In this document: positions 49,401 to 60,600 of the stretch, piece by piece
Numbering within the stretch: position 1 is the stretch's first letter
Layout: each line of letters begins with the position of its first letter
Source of the DNA: Capitulum mitella
Taxonomy: Eukaryota; Arthropoda; Thecostraca; Pollicipedomorpha; Pollicipedidae
Length of the DNA stretch: 64,000 bases
Assembly (NCBI GenBank): GCA_030062745.1
Contig: CP099852.1
Coordinates: 21,846,266 to 21,910,265, forward strand
Reading direction: 5' to 3'
Notes under the pieces: generated by a model
Told to the model about the DNA's origin: nothing
Database searches by the model: none
Seen by the model: only the letters and a program-made list of their open reading frames with translations
Made by a program: the position numbers and the translations under genes

Positions 49401-50799
49401 AACCAACAGTCTATTAAATGTACTGTGATGGCAGGACAAAGAAAAGGTCCGTAAACCGAATCACGTATGCACCAGGCATGGTTAATGTACCTATAAGATT
49501 ACCATTTCTCTAACAAGATGAAACACCAATGACCGTGTCATCCCGGGAACGCTGAACATCTGCGCTCGCGAAAATTACCACGTAGCACGCAACACCGCTG
49601 CCATCATTTGATGATTGCTTCTTTCCCAATCAAAACTGCTGGACCCGGTGTCACGGGGTATCATCAGGTGGTCAGTATTCCCCGAACGTGCCGCGGACCT
49701 TTCCCCTAGGTTGGCCAACTTGAATTCGTTCGGACTATTGTAACACCTCGCAGATCTTCCCCGCCAAGCTGATAAATCTCATTGCTTCATCCCCGCGGTC
49801 ATTGTCTCGTAATGGTCGGCTCCCTCGCTGCACACAACTCAGCTCTCCGACAGCGAAACGCCCCCAGCCGGAGAGCACGCATCCATCCGTGGCCCTGTGC
49901 TCCTGTGTCAGCATCCGTCCCGCGACTCAGTGACCCTCGTCTGTCAGAACACGACCATCCCACTCTGGCCGCCCTCTGTCATCCTTCTGCAGCCCACATC
50001 TCACGACGTCCGGCCCCGCATGCCTTCGCGCTGCTCTTCGGTCCGTGTCCTGATGCAACAGACCTTGATCGGAGCGAGGTCAGTTCCCAACGATCGCCTC
50101 TGCCCTCGACCGTAAATCCGCTCAAGGAAACGCCGCAAAACGCGCCGACTCCTGATCCCATGGGAAACATCCGAGACCGCGCCGGCCTTGCTTTACGATG
50201 ACTTTAATAGAAATCGAGGCTCGCTGATGCCTCACGAGCCAATTCCGCGGGGTCCGCTCGCGTCGGCGCCGTCGCCGCCACGCACAGCGCCAAGGTCAGG
50301 CGGCAGGCCGGCCGGGCTTTCCGCAGGCGCAGGCGGCCGCCCGCCGGCACGCGCCAGTCATTAGCGGCCCGCTGAGGGGGCGGCAGCGGGCCGCTCCACA
50401 GCCCCGACCGCGCCGCCCCGCGCGCAAACGGCCCATCCGCCGCCGTTACCGAGATGGGAGGGCCGGCGGCGTGGCCGCGCCGCCCCGGCACGGCGTTTCA
50501 CAAGGGCCGGCCGGTGGCCGCGCGCCGGCCGGCCCGCCCCTGCATATTGAAATAAACAGTGAGCAATGTGGCCGACGGTTGGGGCAACGCCGGCGGGGCG
50601 GAGCGGCCGGCCCGGGTCAGGGGTCGGCCGATTGGCCCGGGGTCGGCGGGGTTGCCGCCGGCCGGCCCGGCCCGGATTTCGCAGCGCTCGGTCGCTGTTA
50701 CGGTCCGGGCGGCCGTGATTAATGCGGCGCCATTTGCATGCAGGCGCCGGCGATGACGCGCCGCCGGCGCCGCGATCAGCTCCGACGCCGGGGTCTGCC
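46411..50799. other. Intergenic; no recognised gene
   Basis: It has (TG)n at 47251-47277, a 19-bp direct repeat near 47983-48011, degenerate GGTGACCCCCAGCTGAT-like repeats at 48180-48310, and a strongly GC-rich block at 50200-50790. No exon can be supported. Confidence 0.4.
47251..47277 (+). repeat. (TG)n microsatellite
   Basis: An uninterrupted TG run of about 13 units. Confidence 0.95.
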
Positions 50800-51180
50800 G
50801 CTGGCTCCCGCTGGCTCCCGGGAGCCCTGCCTCTGGCTCCCCTGTGAATTGATGCTGGCTCCCTTGGGAGCTCATGCTGGTTCCCCGATGCGCTGATCCA
50901 AAATTCCTGGGAAAGTGATGCTGACTTCTCCGGAAGCTCATGCAGTCCGTCTGGTCAGCTGATACCGACTCACTGATGAGTTCATGCTGACTTCTGTGCT
51001 TAAGTTGACTCCCCGCTGTTGATGCTGACTCCCTGCCAAACTGACGCTGGCTCCCGGCCGAGCTGATGCTGGCCTCCTGTCGATTTCGTGCTGAATCCCT
51101 GAGAAAATGATTCTGGCTCCGGACACTGATGAGGACTCCCTGCGGAGCTATGCCAACTTCCTGGGGAGCTAATTCTGATT
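50795..51180. repeat. Degenerate ~30-bp minisatellite
   Basis: TGATGCTGACTCCC/GGGAGCT phrases recur about every 28-33 bp with heavy divergence. Confidence 0.6.
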
Positions 51181-51289
51181 ACTTGGTAGCTGGTGGTCCC
51201 AACTTTTTCCGATCTTCAACATCAGACTCACGGAGCTCCACAGAAAGCATTGCGCCAAAACTTCTCAGCCGCACCCCGATTTCCTCCAG

Positions 51290-51379
51290 GCTTTCTACGG
51301 CTGCCGCGGCGGCGCCAATTGCGACATGCGCGTGACTTGGGAGGAGGTGCTCTCCTCCCGCCGGCACGGCGACCTGGCG
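51290..51379 (+). CDS. Candidate internal exon of unknown gene
   Basis: A good acceptor (CCCCGATTTCCTCCAG) precedes a 90-nt segment with donor GTATGT at 51380. In phase 0 it gives 30 codons, AFYGCRGGANC followed by DMRVTWEEV and an Arg-rich end. Two cysteines and a compact, protein-like composition make it plausible as part of a small secreted or Cys-rich protein. No partner exon or family recognised. Confidence 0.3.
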
Positions 51380-51839
51380 GTATGTCAGGTCAACTCTGGT
51401 CAAACTGGTTATGCCATGACGGCTCAGATCAGGCTGGCGCAATTACAGAGCCACTTGACCGCTGCCCTTTTCACGAAGCGTCGACACGCTGGGTTCCCGC
51501 CGGCCGAAGCGACGTGGCGGATCGGGCGCTGAAGTTCCCAGCGCGTATTGTCCCGTCACTCTGGCCTCGCTCCATTTCCGGCACGGAATCACAGCTGCCG
51601 CCGAACCATGCGCTTCACGAGCACCGGGGGCCGCTGAGATGTCCGTCCGAGATAGCGGGAGCTGCTGAGCTGGCTGAGGGTGGCTCTCCTCGAGATCAAG
51701 GCGTGTCAGACGATGGTATCGGGATGGCGTGCCTCTTGAGTGAAGGCAGAGCATAATTCCTCGCAAATTAGTGCTGGTGTCCAACGAATATCGATAATGT
51801 ACCGTACATCAACGTTGAAATTCAGGAAATACTGTTTCC

Positions 51840-52619
51840 ATGGTACTTATATGCTACTTCATCTCAAATATGCCAGGAATCTGTACATGTGCGGTAAATA
51901 TTGCGAAGCGAACACCCAAATTTGTGCGCGTTTATTTCGATTTTGAGGCCCGCAGCCCCCAGAGTAATTATGAAGAGATGGAGAGCTCTGCCCATGGATG
52001 TAGGTTTAATTATGTCCGCGTCGGAGCACAGGTAAATCTGCCGCAGACTACTATCGCAGGATCAAATGACAGAGCTGTCATATCCTTCATCACTGTACTG
52101 CAATCAAAACGTTCACAGGTCTGGGACTTCAAAGCCATGGGCACAGCAGGCGGGCAGATATCAATTCCGGTACCGCCCCTTTGCAACGGCCATGAGCTGC
52201 TCTCGCCCTCCATGTCTCGAGGCTGTGCGAGTTCCGGTGTACATCAATCACGACGCTCTGTTTCAAGCTTCGGAGCTTCAATGAACCTAAGCTTTTCGGA
52301 CGCCTGCGGCTCTTATACTAAAACAGGACACAAGGTTCGTCGGCAGTCGAGCCGAGGAGTCGTGCAAATGCGAGCGTCCATGGATGCAAAGCGTGTTTTG
52401 TGTCGTGTCGCCATTTTGTTTCGCTCCCGCCTTGTTTTATTCTACTTCTTCGTTCCACATTTCCGAAAATGGAAAAAGATCAACGTGCATAGCACAGAAC
52501 AACAAAACAGGTCACAGAGTAATTGCGAACGAATCCTGACGATGGCAAACAGGACGCGTTTCCGCTCACCAGCTACAGGGTTCGACGACTTCAGGATACC
52601 GGCGATGAGTGGAAGGTAG
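51840..52619 (+). CDS. Unusually long open frame, hypothetical
   Basis: A 259-codon open frame from ATG to the stop at 52617-52619, in a region of ordinary composition with no tandem repeat. A frame this long is not expected often by chance in 64 kb. No domain is recognised; there is a hydrophobic patch (LFRSRLVLFYFFV) near residue 195. No clear promoter or splice context. It could be chance, an old transposon remnant or a lineage-specific gene. Confidence 0.2.
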   Translation: MVLICYFISNMPGICTCAVNIAKRTPKFVRVYFDFEARSPQSNYEEMESSAHGCRFNYVRVGAQVNLPQTTIAGSNDRAVISFITVLQSKRSQVWDFKAMGTAGGQISIPVPPLCNGHELLSPSMSRGCASSGVHQSRRSVSSFGASMNLSFSDACGSYTKTGHKVRRQSSRGVVQMRASMDAKRVLCRVAILFRSRLVLFYFFVPHFRKWKKINVHSTEQQNRSQSNCERILTMANRTRFRSPATGFDDFRIPAMSGR

Positions 52620-54504
52620 ACCGTTCTGGAATGCGCTGCGACTCTCCGGCGTTGGCCGTCGCCTAGTATCGCAGTGCACGGAGGTCTCGGACCCGACAGC
52701 TGATATTCCACCAGTCGTTCATTCAGTGGTCCGTTCTACGGTAATCCGTCAGCCGCCTTTCATCTAATCAAAGCTGTCCAGCCTCTGATATAGCACAATA
52801 GTCGCTCCTGTTCTAATATTCCACTGCAGTCGCAGTGAATATCAAAAATACCCGTCGGTACTTCACCACACACGACCATCGCGAAAGGAGCAGCGCAAAC
52901 GTCAATAACGGGCCTCCTTTATTGCATACAAAACACGTAAAACCTCGCGAGTGCACCAGGCCAACGAAACATTTGGATAACAACAATAAAGCCACACGGA
53001 GTCTGAGCACTGGAGCCGGCAGGACGAGATCTGAGGCGGCGTCTTACCGCCCAGACGGCGACGAAAACAAACAGCCCGACGCTCACCGAGACAGCTCGGC
53101 GGCCGATTTCACGGGCGGTCCGCCGCGAACGGCGCACCGGCGCATGCCGGGCAACTCTGTGGATTTTGACCGAGTCGTGCGCGTGCGATATCGGAGGTCG
53201 CGACCTTGCGTGGGCCACCGTGGCGGTGTACAGTCTCTGACACTCGCACGGTACCGTCTCTGACATCGCACGTACCGTTGAGGCGAGCGCGGGCGTGGCG
53301 TTCTGTCAACTTCTCGTAAGACTGTAATGGGTAAAAAAAGAAAAAATAAACAGGGCGCATAGACTTCTCCGTCAGCCGTCATAGCCCAGAACACCAGCAA
53401 CCTCGCGTGCACCCTGAGCTCCAAACCAACGCAAGGCGTCAGACTATATCATGAGGAGTAACGCGTATTGTCGGCTAACAAGTGTTGTCGGTTAACAAGC
53501 ATACACCGTGCTGAGATACGTCAAATGAAGCCTGCGCTACGTTTCCACGAAAAATTTGCGCTGTCAGCTGCTACCAGAAAACAGGCACGCCGAACATCAC
53601 GTGACCCCTGCTGGATGGAATGGTTGCGGAACCTGTTCACTCGCAGCCGACTGCCACGTCCGAATCCATTCGGCCTCAGGAGGGACGGGCGCAGGCCGCG
53701 AATTTGCCCATGGCATCGGAATATCGGTAATTGTGCTCGACAAACGGCAGGCAACTCGATAAATAACTGGCAGAGGAGCGCGGGCATATAGCCTCTACCT
53801 GGGCCTCACGCCGCTGCCAAGCGACCGTCGCTTCAGTAACAGCCTGCTGTCACGTGACCGTTGCCCCGCTGACAGACCGCAGTCACGTGGTTCTCCTGCC
53901 ATCACCCGCTAGGCCGTCGCGATCAGTCACAGGCTACGTGACCGCCAGCGTGGTGAGCGGACCGACGTCACGTGGTGAGATGGCGCGGTCAAGGCTGATC
54001 GCCGCCCGCAGACCTTCCAAAGTTCAGGGCCAGTGATACGCCAAAACGCCGTCAAGTGGGCGGAGTCACCGGCGCCCGGCCAATGAGAGGCTGCCACGCT
54101 GTTACGCGGCCGAAGGCGATAGCCCCTTAGCCAATGACCGGTCGCCACGCTACGACATGGGCAGCGTCACAAGGCGCTCGGCCAATGGCGTGACGCGCCG
54201 CCCACGCCAAGCTGTGACGTGGGCGGCACGTCACCGGCCGGCCGGCCAATCATCGCCGATCCCGGACTAGAAGTGGCTGCCGGACCTGGAAAGACCGGGC
54301 GAGGGATCAGGCCCCGAACGCACAAAAAGTAAACAACGAAAGGCGAACAGCACGGCGCAACCCCCGGTACTCAATTCCACCGTAAAAAGGTGACCACGCC
54401 TAACAGCTCCGCAGCGATGCTGTCTCAAGGTTCTCTCCTGGAGCGTGATGCAGGTGAGCCAGGGCCCCTCTCACCCGGAGCGCGGTGCGAACGAGCCGTC
54501 TCAC
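52620..54504. other. Intergenic and 3' region of the KLHL-type gene
   Basis: No exon recognised. It holds the CCAAT/CACGTG cluster listed separately. The last coding exon or the stop of the KLHL gene may lie at 54400-54504, where the frame after exon 12 stays open to a stop at 54400. Confidence 0.4.
53850..54260. promoter_or_regulatory. Cluster of CCAAT boxes and CACGTG E-boxes
   Basis: GCCAATG/GCCAATC occurs near 54080, 54131, 54181 and 54245. TCACGTG occurs near 53850, 53883 and 53968, with ACGTCAC or TGACGTG motifs among them. The stretch is GC-rich. It resembles a housekeeping-type promoter, but no transcript is tied to it. Confidence 0.35.
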
Positions 54505-54530
54505 CTGGAGCGTGGTGCAGGTGAGCCAGG
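54438..54530. repeat. ~33-bp triplication of the exon 12 donor junction
   Basis: CTGGAGCGTGGTGCAGGTGA at the exon 12 end (54505) recurs with one change at 54438 and in more diverged form near 54474. On the minus strand this repeats the last coding bases and the donor. The outer copy has lost the GT. Confidence 0.75.
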
Positions 54531-54665
54531 AGCGGGGCGTGGCCATGTCGGCCGAGTCCTCCCACCGGTCGGAGGCGGGGGAGTAGCGCTCCACGCTCTT
54601 GTGGTACAGGTCCCAGCCCTCCTCGCCGCCCAGCACGTAGATGTGTCCGCCCATCACCGCGGCGC
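54505..54665 (-). CDS. KLHL-type gene, Kelch repeat 6 exon
   Basis: Encodes GAAVMGGHIYVLGGEEGWDL, KSVERYSPASDRWEDSA and RSWLTCTTLQ. Acceptor GTCGTCAG, donor CTCCAG|GTGAGA; ends in phase 0. If the donor is not used, the frame runs 35 more codons to a stop at 54400. Confidence 0.9.
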
Positions 54666-57600
54666 CTGACGACACGGGTGCACTGGCGTCACATCGCGCC
54701 ACTTCACACCCGCCTGCCGGTCCGGGCACTGACGTCCCGGAACATCACAACGCTATCGGTCCGGCCACATTGCTGTCCCATTACTTCACATCACAGCCGC
54801 CTCCCGACCCGGACACTGACGTCCCGTAACATCACGTCATGCCAGCCTGCCGGTCCGACTATAGTGAGGCCACACCACATGAGCCTGGTAACCCAGACAC
54901 CAACCACATTTGTTATCGGTTTCAAAACACCTTAATTCCAGAAGACGTTGCGTGAAATCGATGCCGCATCCCACTCCATCAGTACTCTGTTGGGGCGGAC
55001 TCCACAGCTATCAGCATTCGGCAGCGCAAAGCGCCACAATCGTCAAGCTCCCATGCGAACCGACTCCGGCGCGACTGGAAGTTCTGAGTTCGACTGACCT
55101 GGCCTGTAGCGGCGAGCCCTCATCGGCGAACAGGGATTCCACTGGTTCCGGTGGATGTCGTAGCACTCCACCTTGTTCGTGTTCTCGGTGGCGCCGTGCC
55201 AGCCGCCTGCCGTTTAAAAAGCCGCGTCGACACCCATCAAACGCGGCGGCAGTGTGAGCGTTCACAAGGCATCATTGCAGCTTTAGCACCGTCGCCCATG
55301 GCGCGAAACACAGACAACGACAGCAGACAATGCAACCCCCATCGGTGCGGTAAGGCCCAGTGATTACGGTGTTTCCCCGAATTTTTCTCAGCACATCCAC
55401 TGCATGTTTTCGCAACAGCACGACACGGCGCACAGCCACCAACGGAAAGCACAACGGTGACGGTTAAAACCGCACCCACCTACAGCTACAACGCACAGTT
55501 TGGTACACAACCCAGAGTGTCTCCGCCTTTGGCGTTTGGCTTGCAGCTTCCTGTTCACCGCCCACCTCACTTACACCGCACTTACAGCACGCCGCCCGCA
55601 CTCACAGCGCGGACTCCCGCAGGCCAGACGGCCGGCCGCCGCTGCACCCACCTATGACGTACAGTTTGCCGTCCAGCACACAGGCGGCCGAGCCGCTGCG
55701 GGGGATCAGCATGGGCGCCAGCTCGGCCCAGGTGCGCGTGCGCGGGTCGAACCGCTGCACGCAGGTGATGCCGTCACCGTCCTCACCGATCGCGCCACCT
55801 GACGGCGAACCAGGTCAGGTCAGGTCAGGTCAGGTGATGCCGTCACCGTCCTCACCGATAGCGCCACCTGATGGCGAACCAGCTCAGGTCAGGTCAGGTC
55901 AGGTGATGCCGTCACCGTCCTCACCGATCGCGCCACCTGACGGCGAACCAGCTCAGGTCAGACCGTCTGGTCTGGGCAGGTCAGGCCGGATCAGGTCAGG
56001 TCAAGACAGGTCAGGTTAGGTCGGTCCGGTCAAGCCGGGCCAGGTCGTGTTAGGTCAGGCCAGGCGAGGTCAGAGAAATAAACGCCGGGTTAGTACCTGG
56101 CGCATGCACAACCCTGGCCAGATCGGGTCAGGTCATGTCCAGTCCAGTCCAGTCGGAGCAAAGCACGTCTGACTAGCAGACATCGGATCTGATAGAAGTC
56201 CGATAACATAGTTCCTTAAGTTACCTTGGATTACATCAAGTCATGTCACATCGGGTCACGTCAGTTCGGTTCAGTTCAGTTCGGTTCGGTTCGGTTCGGT
56301 TCGGTTCGGTTCGGTTCAGCTCAGCTCAGCTCAGCTCAGCTCAGCTCAGCTCAGCCCAGTTCAGTTCTCAGCTCAGCTCAGCTCAGCTCAGCTCAGCTCA
56401 GCTCAGCTCAGCTCAGCTCAGTTCAGTTCAGTTCAGTTCAGTTCAGTTCAGCTCAGCTCAGCTCAGCTCAGCTCAGCTCAGTTCAGCTCAGCTCAGTTCA
56501 GCTCAGCTCAGCTCAGCTCAGCTCAGCTCAGCTCGGCTCAGTTCAGGCCAGGCAAGGCCAGGTTACGTCACGCCAGGCCTTCAAAACACACAACCTGACG
56601 GCCTCAAACTCCACCACTGCACTGTCACACCCACCGCACCTGCCACGTAGAGGAAGCCCTCGTAGGCGACCACGGCGGCCGAGGTGATGCCCGCCTTCAG
56701 ACTGGGCAGCTGCTCCCAGCTGTTGGTGTCCGTGTTGTACCTGGCGGCGGTGGCGGGGGGAGGGGCGCGTGAGCAGCGGACGGGACACCCCGACCCGTCG
56801 ACACGGGCCACGGGCCGGGCCGCCAGCGGGCGTCCACCTCCCGCCGCAGCCGCATTTAACCGCCGATTCAATAGCATTCACTTGGTTTTAAAGGTTATTT
56901 CGGCCGGCCTGAGCTATTTCATGCCCTGGCTGGTCACGGGGAAACCATCAGTGGGACTGTCGTGGGATGGCGCCCAGCAGTACGGCAAATCAGCCTGGAG
57001 ACAGCTTTCCCCGTTTTATATATGACAAGCAGAAACTCGTACACGCGCCATCCTCCTGGACAATGCACGACGCAAGACCGTGGTCTGCCTAGACCCCAGT
57101 TTCGTATTGTGGCAGCTGTTCGGGACGGGGGTGATGTACCTCTCCGGCACAGTGTCCTACTGCTGCCGTTGTTAGGGCCGGGGCTGGGGGTGTCTCCCGG
57201 GCACAGTTTACTGTTGCTGCCGCTGGGGCTGGGGGTCTCCCGGCACAGTTTACGGTGACCCTGTTAGGGCCGGGGCTGGGGTGTCTCCCGGCACAGTTTA
57301 CTGTTGCAGCCGCTGTTAGGGCCGGGGCTGGGGGTGTCTCCCGGCACAGTTTACTGTTGCAGCCGCTGTTAGGGCCGGGGCTGGGGTGTCTCCCGGGCAG
57401 ATTCCTGTTGCTGCCGCTGTTAGGGCCGGGGCTGGGGGTGTCTCCCGGCACAGTTTACTGTTGCTGCCGCTGTTAGGGCCGGGGCTGGGGGTGTCTCCCG
57501 GCACAGTTTACTGTTGCAGCCGCTGTTAGGGCCGGGGCTGGGGGTGTCTCCCGGCACAGTTTACTGTTGCTGCCGCTGTTAGGGCCGGGGCTGGGTGTGT

Positions 57601-60600
57601 CTCCCGGGCAGATTTCTGTTGCTGCCGCTGTTAGGGCCGGGGCTGGGTGTGTCTCCCGGGCAGATTTCTGTTCCTGCCGCTGTTAGGGCCGGGGCTGGGG
57701 TGTCTCCCGGGCAGATTCCTGTTGCAGCCGCTGTTAGGGCCGGGGGGGTTCCCGGCAGTTTCTTTCCTGCCGCTTTAGGGCCGGGGCTGGGTGTGTCTCC
57801 CGGGCAGATTTCTGTTGCTGCCGCTGTTAGGGCCGGGGCTGGGTGTGTCTCCCGGGCAGATTTCTGTTCCTGCCGCTGTTAGGGCCGGGGCTGGGTGTCT
57901 CCCGGCCCGGGCGCCGAGCTCCGGTCGGACCGGCCGACGGCGGCCGGTCCCTCCTGACGTACCTCTCGACAGAGTCCAGCCGGGCGGTACCGTCCCAGCC
58001 GCCGGCCGCGTACAGGAACCCGTCCAGCACGGCCAGACCTGCGGCACGCACCGATCACAGGTCATACGGGTAACCACTTCAGTGCAGCCAGACCGGAGGT
58101 GCACGTCATACAGACAGACAGGCTACAGGTACCTGCGCCTGCAGACGGACGGTGCCATTCTTCCCCTGATTCACTGAGCTGAAAATCAACTGGCCCTGAC
58201 TTCGATTGGCCTAAGTCGTGATTCGATTAATGACGATCAACGACTAAACGGCAACACCTCTGTGATTCGAGTCTGATTATCGTTCACATGCGGTTTTCAA
58301 GTGAATCGATTCCGATTCTCATTTAACAAACATGCGAAACTGCCAAATCGATCCTGAATAGACAAGAGCTGATTCAGAGTTAAGAACCAGTCCGCGGCGC
58401 AGCCGGCGGCTCACCGAGCTCGGAGCGGGCGAAAGCCATGCTGGCCATCTCCTCCCACTTGTTGAGCTGCGGGTCGAAGCGCAGCAGCTGCTTGCTGGCG
58501 ATGCCGTCCGGAAACTCGCCGCCCGCCACGTACATCACGTTCTTGCCCGTCACCACCGCACCGTGCTTGCTGCCCGGTCGGAGCGGGGGGGGGGGGGGCA
58601 GGTCAGCTCCGGGGCCAGCAGGTCAGAACAGGGCTCATCGGGCCCTATCAGACGGTGTCAGGTCAGAGCAGAGGGTACTGGGTCGGCAGAAGAGTCATCA
58701 AGTCAGAGCAGAGGGTATCACATCAGCAGAAGAGTCATCACGTCAGAGCAGAGGGTACCAGCAGCAGGTCATCAAAACAAAACAGAGGGTACCAGGTCAG
58801 GAGAAGTCATCACGTCAGAGCAGAGGATACCGGGCTAGCACGTCAGTTCACGGAGGGATCTACAGGCCATGGTTGGGGTTATCAGGGCAGGCAGAGGGCG
58901 CCATGTCCACAAAGCGGTCACGAGGCCACGAAGGGTGGTCTTCAAGCCACGGCCGAGGTCCATTCAGAGCGGCACGGACCGCTGACAGTGCAGAGAAAAA
59001 CTGAACCGAAATCTCCCGCACCAATATTCCGCCCGCGAATTCCAATGGACCAGCGGGAGTCGTGGTCTCGACAGGCGTCCGTCTCACCTGACGGCGTACG
59101 GCAGGTTCTCCAGCGAGGCCCACTGCTTTGAGACGGGATCAAACCCCTCAACGGAGCGGAGCACCACACGGTCGTCCTCGCCACCCGCGCAGACAATCAC
59201 CTGCCGAGCGGCGACAGTCGGCCACACAGCGCTCAATCGCCGTGTCGCCACAATCGTCTCAATCGGCGACAGAGCACACCTGCCCGTGCACCCAATCAGC
59301 TGCCGAGCGGCCACAGTCTGCAAGACGGATCAGGCCACCAACTGCACACGACAACAACATGAAAAAACCTGTAGCACAACTCAAACACAACTGAGGACGC
59401 CTGCCGAACGGTAACGATTTTACACAGAGCACACAAATGTCCGCGATACCGAATACAAACGCCTGCGGCGTACACAACAATAGCTGCGGTACGCAACACA
59501 AACACATGCGATCAGTGTGGCCAAATTCATTTTGCGCTGGGTGTCAAGATGTAAGATGCAAATATTTCAGTATATATGAAATATAAAATATGTTTTTTAG
59601 TATATATGAAATGCAAAAAAATGCAAATATTTCAGTGGCTATGGCAGAAACAAAGGCTGTCAACGGCTACAATGTCCAAAAATGAAGTTTTGGTTAGGTG
59701 AGCAGACGTAAAAATTGCCCACGGATGTCAAAATGCTGGGGGGAGGGGGAGGGATGATGCATTATGCATGAATCCTGCACTCTAAAGACGCAACATCAAG
59801 ACCTGGGCGCTTGCATTTTGCTGCCAAAATGGTGTTCCGATATAATTATTTCGATAATTGGGACTTATCTATTTTCGCGGTCGGGTGTCACTTTCCACCA
59901 AGAATTGCAAATCTGGCCGCACAGCCTGCGATGCAAGGGCTGATGTTGCTCACTGTTCTCCATACGCGGCAGACTGCACTACGATAAGCTCCCATCAGTT
60001 TCTTATCCTGGTCCTTGCTCGCCTGGTCATTTAACACGAACTGCTAACCATCCTGGCCTAGTCTACTTCCCCCTCTGGTAACCGTAACTTTCGATGTATC
60101 GACGTTGCCAGACATGATCATTTCAGGCCATTCTCAATCTGTCTGTGTGTATGTGTGTTGTTTTATTCTAGCTTGTTGTTTGACGAGACATGATGCATCA
60201 CAAATGCAAACCCATTCTACACACAACGCTTGTAACGCAGCATAACACTTCACTTGTACGCAGCACATAAAAACCTGCAGAAAACAACCCCGGCAACATA
60301 CACCGCAAACGGTTTCGAAACGCGACACACACGCACGCTGGCCGACTGACTGTGCCGCTACTCACGTCCACGAGGTCGGCGTTTTTCCTGGGCCGCGTCC
60401 TGACCCCCTGCATGTCGCCCCGCCGGTCCGGCAGCAGGTGGTACAGCCTGCCGACACAGGCGGCCCGTTCACCAGCCTTCTGAGCCGACACCCCGGCCCG
60501 CACCCAGGAGTCCTCTGAACCGACACCCAGGCCCCCACGGAGGAGTCTCCTGAACCGACACCCCGACTAGCACGGGAGTACTCTTAGCCCACACCCCGGC

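Noticed and set aside
56226..56687. Plus-strand open frames of Ser-Ala-Gln-Leu repeats
   Set aside because: They are translations of a 5-bp satellite inside a KLHL intron.
57160..57905. Regularly spaced repeats considered as a CRISPR-like array
   Set aside because: Units are contiguous without unique spacers, and the setting is an intron of a eukaryotic gene.
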